Origin: Planctomycetota bacterium | GTDB lineage: Bacteria > Planctomycetota > B15-G4 | Direction of reading: 5' to 3' | DNA length: 64,000 nt | NCBI GenBank assembly: GCA_029259715.1 | Contig: JAJDEP010000012.1 | Location: forward strand, 124,001 to 188,000 | Shown: positions 8,347 through 15,170 of the stretch, one piece after another | Layout: each line of letters opens with the position of its first letter | How positions within the stretch are numbered: position 1 is the first letter of the stretch | Program-made: the position numbers and the translations under genes | The notes under the pieces: generated by a model | The model's database searches: none | What the model saw: only the letters and a program-made list of their open reading frames with translations | Told to the model about the DNA's origin: nothing

Positions 8347-11046
8347 ATGGGCCCCCGCCTCCCTCACGCCCGGCCTCTGCCCGCCGTGCTGCTCGTCGCC
8401 CTCGCCCTGTCGGTCGCCTGCGTCGCCGGGCCGCAACCCGCCGGCGAGCACACCGACGACCCCACCGATGACCGCGCCGAGCGCCCGAGTTACTCCTCTC
8501 ACGGGCAACCCCTCGACCTCGGCAACGACGCCTCGATCCTGCGCCCGGCGCCCACCGAGCATCGCCTCGACGACGACGCCGAGCGACGCCACAAGAACGC
8601 GCGCAAGGAGTGGATGCGCTCGCGCCACCGCGCCCCGGACGGCGTCGACACCAAACCCATCGAGATCGCCAACGGTGACGCGCAGCGCCGCAAGCGGAAC
8701 ACGCTGGCCGGCATGCAGGCCGCCGGGGTGGACCGCTGGATCGAGCGCGGCAGCCGCAACCAGGCCGGCCGCATCCACGTGGCCGCCCACTCGCCGGACG
8801 GCACGGCTCTGTACGCCGGCTCGTCGAAGGGCGGCGTGTGGCGCGGCGGACTCGACGGCACCAACTGGGAGCCGCTGGGCGACAACATCTACGGCGGCGC
8901 GCACTGGCTGGCCGTGGTGTCGGGCGTCGGGCCCGTCCCGGACATCATGCTGCGGGCCACCGACGGCGGCCAGATCCACCGCAGCGTCGACGACGGCGCC
9001 ACCTGGGTGCAGCCGGCAGGCATCCCGGCGTCGATGAACAGCGTGCGGCGCGTGCTGGTCACCTCCGACGGCAGCGAGACCATCTTCATGGTGGTGCGCT
9101 TCTGGGACGGCGGCCAGCTCAAGAACAACCTGTTGCGCTCCACCGACAAGGGCGCCTCCTTCCAGTTCAGCAACGGCATGAACACCTGGGAGGGCGACGT
9201 CTGGGCGCCCCGCGACGGGGGCGGCGCGATCTACTGCCTGAAGCTCGACAAGGTCCAGGTGAGCGTGGACAACGGCAGCAGCTGGAGCGACGTCGGCTCC
9301 CTGCCCGTCTCCGCCAACGGGGGCGAACTGGCCGGCAGCGAGGCGGGCGCGCCGCGCCTGTGGGCCGTGCTCGACACCGGCGCGGGCCGCGAGCTCTACC
9401 GCTCGGACGACGCCGGCGTCTCGTGGATCCACAAGCAGTCGGTGAGCGACTACTGGGGCACGCTGCGCGCCTCCATCATCGACCCCGACCTGTTCGCCTG
9501 GGGCGGCGTCGAGGTCTGGCGCACGACCGACGGCGGCAACAACTTCGCCATCGTCAACAACTGGGGCGCCTACTACGGCGACCCCGCCAACAAGCTGCAC
9601 GCCGACATCCCCGGCATGGACGTGGTGCCCGACGGCGTCGGCGGCGAGATCTGGTACGTGTGCACCGACGGCGGCCTGTTCAACTCCACCGACGGCCTCG
9701 CCAGCGTCTCGAACCTCTCGCTCAACGGCCTCGGCGTGAGCCAGTACTACTCGACGCACACGTCGGTGGTGAACCCGCTGCACGTGGGCGCCGGCGCCCA
9801 GGACCAGGGCTACCAGTGGGCCGACCAGCCGGCCCCGGGCGGCGGCACGGCGCTCGACTTCGATCAGCTCATCAGCGGCGACTACGGGCACCTGACGTCC
9901 ACGGACGGGTCGCACGACTACCTCTACATGACCTACCCCGGGTTCATCCTGATCCACAAGGGCGAGGACAACCCGTCGCTCTACAGCGAGGACTTCCCGG
10001 CCACCAATCATGACTGGTTGCCCTCGGTGGTGGCCGACCCCTGGGCCAAGATCCGCTTCTTCTTCTGCGGGCAGCAGATCTACCGCTACGAGCGCGACTC
10101 CGGCTCCAACACCTGGTCGCACATCCTGTGGAGCACCCAGGACTTCGCCACGGTGGGCGGTGAGTACGTCACCCAGCTGGTCTTCTCGCCGGTGAACACC
10201 AACAAGTGCTGGGCGGCCACCAACTACGGACGCATGTGGAATTCGGATGACCACGCCGTGACGTGGACCCTCTCGCCGGACAGCGGCCCGTCGTCCCACT
10301 ACTTCTACGGCACCGCGTTGGTGGCGTCGGCGTACGACAGCAACACCGTCTACGCGGGCGGCAGCGGCTACGGCAGCCCGGCCGTGTACCGCACCACCGA
10401 CGGCGGCCTGACCTGGCAGCCCTGGGGTGACGGCTTGCCGGACACCCTGGTCTACGCCCTCGCCGAGGCCCCCGACGGCAGCGCCCTGTACTGCGGCACC
10501 GAGACCGGCGCCTACGAGCGCCCCGTGGGCGGCGCGACCTGGGTCGACATCACCGACGACGACGCGCCGGTCACGACCTACTGGAGCGCCGAGGCGGTGG
10601 CGTCGGAGAACGTGATCCGCTTCGGCACCTACGGCCGCGGCATCTGGGACTACCAGCTCACCGACGACTGCAACTACACGGCCTACGGCGTGGGGCTCGG
10701 CGGCGCCAACAGCGTGATCCTCGACACCGCCTCGAGCACCCACAAGGGCACCGACCACGTGCTCGAGATCACCAATGGGCCGGCCTCCGCCGGCGGGCTG
10801 CTGTTCTACTCCCAGGACCCGGCCAACCTGCCGATCTACGGCGGCTTCCTGCTCACCGACCCGGCCACCTGGATCCTGTTCGGCATCGTGGTGGACGGCG
10901 CGGGCGAGCTGACCCTGCCCCTGTCGATCCCCGACAACCCCCTGGCGGTCGGCGTCCCGATCAACTTCCAGGTGGCTCTGCAGGACGGCCCGGGATTCGA
11001 CGACTACGTCTTCAGCAACGGCCTCTCGGGCGTGATCTGCGAGTAG
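8347..11046 (+). CDS. Secreted BNR/Asp-box beta-propeller protein
   Basis: 899 residues. The first 26 residues are a signal peptide (PAVLLVALALSVAC). The cysteine might be lipidated, but the preceding residues are a poor lipobox. The body contains repeated Asp-box motifs of the sortilin/sialidase type, such as STDKGASF, SVDNGSSW, TTDGGNNF and TTDGGLTW, so a multi-bladed propeller is expected. Catalytic sialidase Arg residues are not evident, so I do not call an enzyme. The last 130 residues, from CNYTAYGVGLGG to a C-terminal ICE, form a separate beta-rich domain of the kind appended to exported proteins in planctomycete-like genomes. It may take part in surface display. The gene follows the glycan operon after 94 bp and is followed by a terminator hairpin. 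Confidence 0.8.
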   Translation: MGPRLPHARPLPAVLLVALALSVACVAGPQPAGEHTDDPTDDRAERPSYSSHGQPLDLGNDASILRPAPTEHRLDDDAERRHKNARKEWMRSRHRAPDGVDTKPIEIANGDAQRRKRNTLAGMQAAGVDRWIERGSRNQAGRIHVAAHSPDGTALYAGSSKGGVWRGGLDGTNWEPLGDNIYGGAHWLAVVSGVGPVPDIMLRATDGGQIHRSVDDGATWVQPAGIPASMNSVRRVLVTSDGSETIFMVVRFWDGGQLKNNLLRSTDKGASFQFSNGMNTWEGDVWAPRDGGGAIYCLKLDKVQVSVDNGSSWSDVGSLPVSANGGELAGSEAGAPRLWAVLDTGAGRELYRSDDAGVSWIHKQSVSDYWGTLRASIIDPDLFAWGGVEVWRTTDGGNNFAIVNNWGAYYGDPANKLHADIPGMDVVPDGVGGEIWYVCTDGGLFNSTDGLASVSNLSLNGLGVSQYYSTHTSVVNPLHVGAGAQDQGYQWADQPAPGGGTALDFDQLISGDYGHLTSTDGSHDYLYMTYPGFILIHKGEDNPSLYSEDFPATNHDWLPSVVADPWAKIRFFFCGQQIYRYERDSGSNTWSHILWSTQDFATVGGEYVTQLVFSPVNTNKCWAATNYGRMWNSDDHAVTWTLSPDSGPSSHYFYGTALVASAYDSNTVYAGGSGYGSPAVYRTTDGGLTWQPWGDGLPDTLVYALAEAPDGSALYCGTETGAYERPVGGATWVDITDDDAPVTTYWSAEAVASENVIRFGTYGRGIWDYQLTDDCNYTAYGVGLGGANSVILDTASSTHKGTDHVLEITNGPASAGGLLFYSQDPANLPIYGGFLLTDPATWILFGIVVDGAGELTLPLSIPDNPLAVGVPINFQVALQDGPGFDDYVFSNGLSGVICE

Positions 11047-11114
11047 GCCGGGCGGGCCCCCGGGCCACCGGTACGCCGAAGCCCCAGGCGGCAGGCATGC
11101 CCTGCCCTAGAAAA

Positions 11115-11147
11115 CCGTGGAGAAAGCCCCACGGCTTCTTGCTTTTT
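11115..11147 (+). terminator. Intrinsic terminator after the propeller gene
   Basis: The stem CCGTGG (11115-11120) pairs with CCACGG (11129-11134) across an eight-base loop. It is followed at once by the T-rich run CTTCTTGCTTTTT. It lies 69 bp past the stop of the 8347-11046 gene. It is the clearest hairpin-plus-T-tract in the window. Confidence 0.65.
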
Positions 11148-11195
11148 GAGAGTGAGTCGCAGTAAAACATCGCTCCTGTTGAGCTTCAGTCTCAA
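11146..11195 (+). promoter_or_regulatory. Two Fur-like inverted repeats and a possible -10 upstream of the porin
   Basis: TTGAGCTTCAGTCTCAA (11179-11195) is a perfect TTGAG/CTCAA dyad with seven central bases; extended outwards it is TGTTGAG/CTCAACA. TTGAGAGTGAGTCGCAG (11146-11162) is a second, less symmetric match. Both fit the 7-1-7 Fur-family pattern TTGAGAATNATTCTCAA at roughly 13 of 17 positions. A weak promoter (TTGCTT at 11139, 18-bp spacer, TAAAAC at 11163) falls between and over them. The arrangement would place a repressor over the promoter. Assignment to Fur rather than Zur or another family member is inference. Confidence 0.5.
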
Positions 11196-11221
11196 CAAGG
11201 AATGGGCCCTCGACTCCTGCG

Positions 11222-12694
11222 ATGAACCGACTCTCCGCCGTGAACGCCCCTGACCACGCCATCCCCCTGCTGCGACGTCCGCTGCCGTCGCTGTTCGCCT
11301 CGACCCTCTTCGTCGCCGCCGTGCTGCTGCTGCTCTCCGCGCCGCTCGCGGCCCAGATCACGCTGACTGCCGACCAGTGGGACCAGCTCATGGAGGAGAT
11401 CACGGCCGTGCGCTCGGAGAATGCCCAACTGCGCTCCGACTACCAGACCCTCGACGGCCGCTTCCAGTCGCTGCTCATCGTCACCCAGGACATGCAGTCA
11501 CAGATGGCGAACGGCGCCGTCACAGGCCCCGCGAACGACGAGTTCTACATCCCCCGCGCGCCCTCCGAGTTCGGGCCCCACGAGGGCAGCATCCGTTATT
11601 CGAACGACAGCAACCGCCCCTTCCTCGACCTCGGGGGCAACGTCTACCTCAACGGTTACATCGACCTCGAGTTCAACGACCCGCGTGATGACGGCGGCAA
11701 CAAGTTCTTCGACCAGCACCGCCTCGTGCCGCTCATCTACGCCGACGTGTCCGATCGCATCAAGGTCGCGGCGGAGGTCGAGATCGAGCACGGCAGCGAG
11801 CTCGAGGTCGAGTTCGCCCAGATCGACTACCTGGTCAACGACGCGGTGAACTTTCGCGGCGGCATCCAGCTGCTGCCCCTGGGCAAGCTCAACGAGGTGC
11901 ACGACTCGCCCCTGCAGGACCTCACCGCCCGCCCGCTGGTGAACCGCTACATCATCCCCACCACCCTGCGCGACGCCGGCGTGGGCGTGTTCGGCCAGAT
12001 CTCCGAGACCGTCAGCTACAACGCGACGATCACCAACGGCTTCAAGGGCCTCAACAACGACGGCAAGAACGTGATCACCAACAAGGCGGGCCTGCGGGAC
12101 GCCGCGCCGCACAAGTCCAACTCGACCCTCGACGTCGACCCGTTCGACCAGATCAACGACGAGCTCGCCTTCACGGGGCGCATCGCCTACACCCCCGTGC
12201 TCGGCATCGAGGCCGGGGCCTCGGCCCTCATCGACCAGTACGACGAGGGGGGCGACAACGCCCTGCAGATCTACGCCCTCGACCTGACCGTCGACGGCAA
12301 GGCCTGCAACCTGCTGCCCGACAACACGGAGCTGTTGATCGAATCGGCCTGGGCCAACATCCAGCGCGACGACTTCGCCAAGATGAGCGGCGTGGCCAAC
12401 GACATGTACGGCTACTACGCCCAGCTCAACACGCACTTCGAGCCGCCCTTCCTCGACGCGCTCAAGGACGCCGGCGACCTCGACGAGGACGCGCATTTCA
12501 CCTTCGTCACCCGCCACGGCATGGTCGACCTCGACGGCTACGAGATGACGCGCACCACGGTGGGCCTCAACTTCCGCCCCAACGCGAGCGACACGGTCTT
12601 CAAGCTCGACTACCAGTTCAACAGCGACTCCGGCGAGCACAAGGGCAGCAACGACGACGACGCCCTGCTGTTCTCCTGGGCCACCTACTTCTAG
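11222..12694 (+). CDS. Outer-membrane porin (phosphate-selective porin OprO/OprP-like)
   Basis: 490 residues. A signal peptide ends near LSAPLAAQ (residues about 33-42). A short coiled-coil follows (QWDQLMEEITAVRSENAQLRS and onward, about residues 46-85), typical of porins that trimerise or bind peptidoglycan. The remainder is beta-barrel text with alternating polar/aromatic strands (NVYLNGYIDLEF, VNFRGGIQLLPLGKLNE, TVGLNFRPNASDTVFKLDYQFN), and the chain ends in ...WATYF, the C-terminal Phe recognised by the BAM complex. The similarity is to the OprO/OprP class, but ion selectivity cannot be judged. It is the first gene after two Fur-like boxes and directly abuts the flavin-transferase fusion gene, so a function in metal or electron traffic across the outer membrane is plausible. 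The ATG at 11222 is the natural start. Confidence 0.82.
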   Translation: MNRLSAVNAPDHAIPLLRRPLPSLFASTLFVAAVLLLLSAPLAAQITLTADQWDQLMEEITAVRSENAQLRSDYQTLDGRFQSLLIVTQDMQSQMANGAVTGPANDEFYIPRAPSEFGPHEGSIRYSNDSNRPFLDLGGNVYLNGYIDLEFNDPRDDGGNKFFDQHRLVPLIYADVSDRIKVAAEVEIEHGSELEVEFAQIDYLVNDAVNFRGGIQLLPLGKLNEVHDSPLQDLTARPLVNRYIIPTTLRDAGVGVFGQISETVSYNATITNGFKGLNNDGKNVITNKAGLRDAAPHKSNSTLDVDPFDQINDELAFTGRIAYTPVLGIEAGASALIDQYDEGGDNALQIYALDLTVDGKACNLLPDNTELLIESAWANIQRDDFAKMSGVANDMYGYYAQLNTHFEPPFLDALKDAGDLDEDAHFTFVTRHGMVDLDGYEMTRTTVGLNFRPNASDTVFKLDYQFNSDSGEHKGSNDDDALLFSWATYF

Positions 12695-14434
12695 GTGTCC
12701 GCCCCGACGAGCATCCCGACGATGGACACCGCACCCCCCACGCGCCGGTTGCTCAGGCATCGGTCGGGCACGCGCCGGATGCACACGCACCGGGTCCACA
12801 CGCAAGGGCTGCTGCTCATCCTCGTTGCGGCGAGCCTGCTCGCGTTCGTCGCGCCGGGCGCCGCGGCCACCACAACGGCGGCCGAGGACTACAAGAAGGT
12901 CTACCTCTCCAAGAGCGACGCGCTGGCCTTCGTGTTCCCCGAGGCCGAGCGGATCGTCGAGGTGCGCCATCTGCTCAGCGCGTCCGAGGTGCGCCGCGTG
13001 GAGGACCGGCTGCGAAAACGCCTCGATGCCGGCGGCTACTACCTGTATGCGGCCTTCGCCGGCGGCCGGGCCTACGCGTACGCCGTGGTCGTGGCCGAGG
13101 TCGGCAAGGTCAAGCCGATCACCCACATCGTGGAGGTCGGGCCCGACGGCGTGGTGGGCGACGTGGCCGTGATGATCTACCGCGAGAGCCAGGGCGCCGA
13201 CGTGGCCGACCCGCGCTTCATGCGACAGTTCGCGGGCAAGACCCTCGACGACAAGATCCGCGTCAATCGCGACGTGATCAACGTCGCCGGGTCGACGCTG
13301 TCGGCCCACGCCGTCTGCCGCGGCGTGAAGAAGGCCCTGGCCGTCGTCCAGGTCGTGCTCATCGATCGCGACGACGCCGCGCGGGCGGCGCTGCTCGCCA
13401 CCGGCATCGACGTCACGCCGGGCTCCGTCGCCGCGGCCGCGCCGGCCCCTGTACCAACCCCGTCCTCGACGTCTTCGGGTTCCCCGACGCCCACCGCGAC
13501 ATCGACCACCACGCCGACGCTCACGTCCCGGGGCCAGCGACTGGTCGTCGACGAGCGCGCCGTCATGGGCACCGTCTGCCGCATCGAGGCCTGGGCCCCC
13601 TTCGACGACGCGGCCATCGGACAGCACCTCGCCGCCGCCCTCGACGAGGTCGCGCGGTGGGACGACGTGCTCAGCAACTGGCGTGCCGACACCCCGCTGT
13701 CGCGCCTCAACGCGGCGCCGGTGGGCACCGCCGTGGCGGTCGATCCCGACCTCATGGCGTGGCTCCTCGACGCGCAACGCTGGTCGCGACTCACGCACGG
13801 CGCGTTCGACCCGGCCATGGGCCGGGTGGTGGACGCGTGGCAGCTCAACACCCGCGAGCCAGGCCGCCCCACCGACCGGACCCTCGACGCCGCCCGGGGC
13901 GCCTCCGGCTGGGCCCAGCTGCGCCTCGACCCCCTGGGCGGGACGGTGACGCGCCTGGCCGACGTGGCCCTCGACCCGGGCGCCTCCGGCAAGGGCTTCG
14001 CCCTCGACCGGGCGGCCCGGGTGCTGAACGAGCGCGGCGTGACTTCGGCGTTGCTCTCGTTCCGCAGCACCCTGCTGGCCCTCGCACCGCCCCCCGATGC
14101 CGCCGCCTGGACCGTGCCCGTGGTGCACGACGGCGACCAGACCACGGTCACCACCGTGTCGCTGGCCCACGAGGCCCTGTCGGTGAGCGGCGGCACCTTC
14201 CACGCCTTCCTCGACGCCGACGTGCAGCGGGGCCATGTGATCGACCCGGCCAGCGGCGTGCCCGTGGAGGCCGGACGCCTGGCCTGGGTGCGGCATCCCT
14301 CGGCGGCCGCCGCCGACGCCCTCTCCACGGCCCTGCTCGTGCGCGGCAGCGGGCTCGGTGGCGTCGCCGGCGCTGAAGGCGGTTTCCTGGACGGCGCGGG
14401 GTCGCGACCGCGAGACTGGCCCCTCGCTCCCTAG
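12695..14434 (+). CDS. apbE: Fused FMN-binding domain and ApbE-type FAD:protein FMN transferase
   Basis: 579 residues from a GTG directly after the porin stop; an ATG at 12722 is an alternative start. An N-terminal hydrophobic signal/anchor (LLLILVAASLLAFVAPGAAA, residues 39-58) exports the protein. Residues about 65-225 resemble an FMN-binding domain (NqrC/RnfG type), with DVINVAGSTLSAHAV near 193-207. There AGST lies where the SGAT flavinylation motif is expected, making T201 the likely acceptor. A Pro/Ser/Thr linker (245-278) leads to an ApbE domain: VMGTVCRIEAW, LDPGASGKGFALDRAARVL, VSGGTFHAF, HVIDPASGVP and ADALSTALLV. ApbE attaches FMN from FAD to exported proteins, so substrate and enzyme appear to share one chain. 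The usual Gly-Gly motif after the KG block is replaced by SFRSTLLA, so activity needs proof. Confidence 0.82.
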   Translation: MSAPTSIPTMDTAPPTRRLLRHRSGTRRMHTHRVHTQGLLLILVAASLLAFVAPGAAATTTAAEDYKKVYLSKSDALAFVFPEAERIVEVRHLLSASEVRRVEDRLRKRLDAGGYYLYAAFAGGRAYAYAVVVAEVGKVKPITHIVEVGPDGVVGDVAVMIYRESQGADVADPRFMRQFAGKTLDDKIRVNRDVINVAGSTLSAHAVCRGVKKALAVVQVVLIDRDDAARAALLATGIDVTPGSVAAAAPAPVPTPSSTSSGSPTPTATSTTTPTLTSRGQRLVVDERAVMGTVCRIEAWAPFDDAAIGQHLAAALDEVARWDDVLSNWRADTPLSRLNAAPVGTAVAVDPDLMAWLLDAQRWSRLTHGAFDPAMGRVVDAWQLNTREPGRPTDRTLDAARGASGWAQLRLDPLGGTVTRLADVALDPGASGKGFALDRAARVLNERGVTSALLSFRSTLLALAPPPDAAAWTVPVVHDGDQTTVTTVSLAHEALSVSGGTFHAFLDADVQRGHVIDPASGVPVEAGRLAWVRHPSAAAADALSTALLVRGSGLGGVAGAEGGFLDGAGSRPRDWPLAP

Positions 14435-14470
14435 GGGCCGGGCCCACGAAGGGACCGGCGGCCACCGCCC

Positions 14471-15061
14471 ATGCACTTCCTGACGCGACAGAACCTGCAC
14501 ATCGCGCGGTTCCATCCGCTGATGAAGGTGCTGATGTCGCTCTACATCGCGAGCGTGCTGGCCGGGCTCGTGGTCGCCGCGATGAAGTACACCGACCGGG
14601 GGGTCTGGTCGACCCAGGGCGTCGCCGTCTACCTGGCCGGCAGCGAGGACGTCCGCGACGACCCGTTCGGCGATCCGTTCGGCGGCACCGACGACGGTCT
14701 CGCCGCCCAGGAAGGCAAGACGCGGCGCGAGTTGGTGGACATCGTGCACCCGCACCTGTTCACCATCCCCATCGTGCTCTTCATCCTCGGCCACCTGCTG
14801 CACCTGACCGGTCTGCGCGACGCCTGGAAGCTCGCCATCAACGTGACCGCCTTCGTCTCCTTCCTGGCCACGTTCCTGCTGCCCTTCGCCGTCGCCGGGC
14901 GTCCCGCCTGGGCCTGGCTGCAGATGGCCGCCGGCAGCCTGATGATGGTCAGCACCCTGCTGCTGTGCCTCGTGCCCCTGGCCTCCATGTGGTTCGGCAA
15001 GCCGGGCCGGGGCTTCGACGCGCTCCCGCGCCGCTGGGGCGACGCGCCGCGGGACTCCTGA
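14471..15061 (+). CDS. His-rich four-TM membrane protein, possible haem-binding electron carrier
   Basis: 196 residues with four predicted membrane helices (about 16-37, 95-113, 122-142 and 148-173). Histidines cluster near membrane boundaries: H10 and H15 before TM1; H93 and H95 just before TM2; H108 and H111 within TM2. A pattern of this kind could ligate b-type haem or metal. I do not recognise a named family. It lies 36 bp after the FMN-binding/ApbE fusion gene on the same strand, without a terminator, so it is probably co-transcribed with the porin and flavoprotein. A likely role is passing electrons from the quinone pool to the exported flavin domain. This role is inference from context. 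Confidence 0.65.
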   Translation: MHFLTRQNLHIARFHPLMKVLMSLYIASVLAGLVVAAMKYTDRGVWSTQGVAVYLAGSEDVRDDPFGDPFGGTDDGLAAQEGKTRRELVDIVHPHLFTIPIVLFILGHLLHLTGLRDAWKLAINVTAFVSFLATFLLPFAVAGRPAWAWLQMAAGSLMMVSTLLLCLVPLASMWFGKPGRGFDALPRRWGDAPRDS

Positions 15062-15079
15062 CCCGGTTCGAATCCCGGC

Positions 15080-15129
15080 GGCGTGAGCCGCGCGGTGGCC
15101 GGCGTGAGCGGCGCGGTGGTCGGCGTCAG
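15080..15129. repeat. 21-bp tandem repeat in the convergent intergenic gap
   Basis: Units 15080-15100 and 15101-15121 match at 19 of 21 positions (both begin GGCGTGAGC). A partial third copy reaches 15129. It fills much of the 99-bp gap between two convergent genes. Confidence 0.85.
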
Positions 15130-15136
15130 CCCGCCC

Positions 15137-15170
15137 TCACCAACCCGTTCACCAACCCCATCACCAACCC
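15137..15170. repeat. 12-bp tandem repeat reiterating the peptidase stop codon
   Basis: TCACCAACCC occurs at 15137, 15149 and 15161 with a 12-bp period. On the minus strand each copy reads GGGTTGGTGA. The peptidase's Gly-Trp-stop end is therefore repeated, and all three TGA codons are in the same frame. Confidence 0.9.

Noticed and set aside
8107-10758. An 883-codon minus-strand frame opposite the propeller gene
   Set aside because: The residue composition is that of antisense to Gly/Asp-rich text; the plus-strand frame carries Asp-box repeats and a signal peptide.
11498-14803. An 1101-codon minus-strand frame opposite the porin/ApbE genes
   Set aside because: It has no signal or family motifs and mirrors the codon bias of the real genes on the plus strand.
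15055-15085. A tRNA-like T-arm text (GGTTCGAATCC) just after the 4-TM gene
   Set aside because: The flanking stem has a mismatch, and no acceptor, D-arm or anticodon arm can be folded in the adjacent coding sequence.
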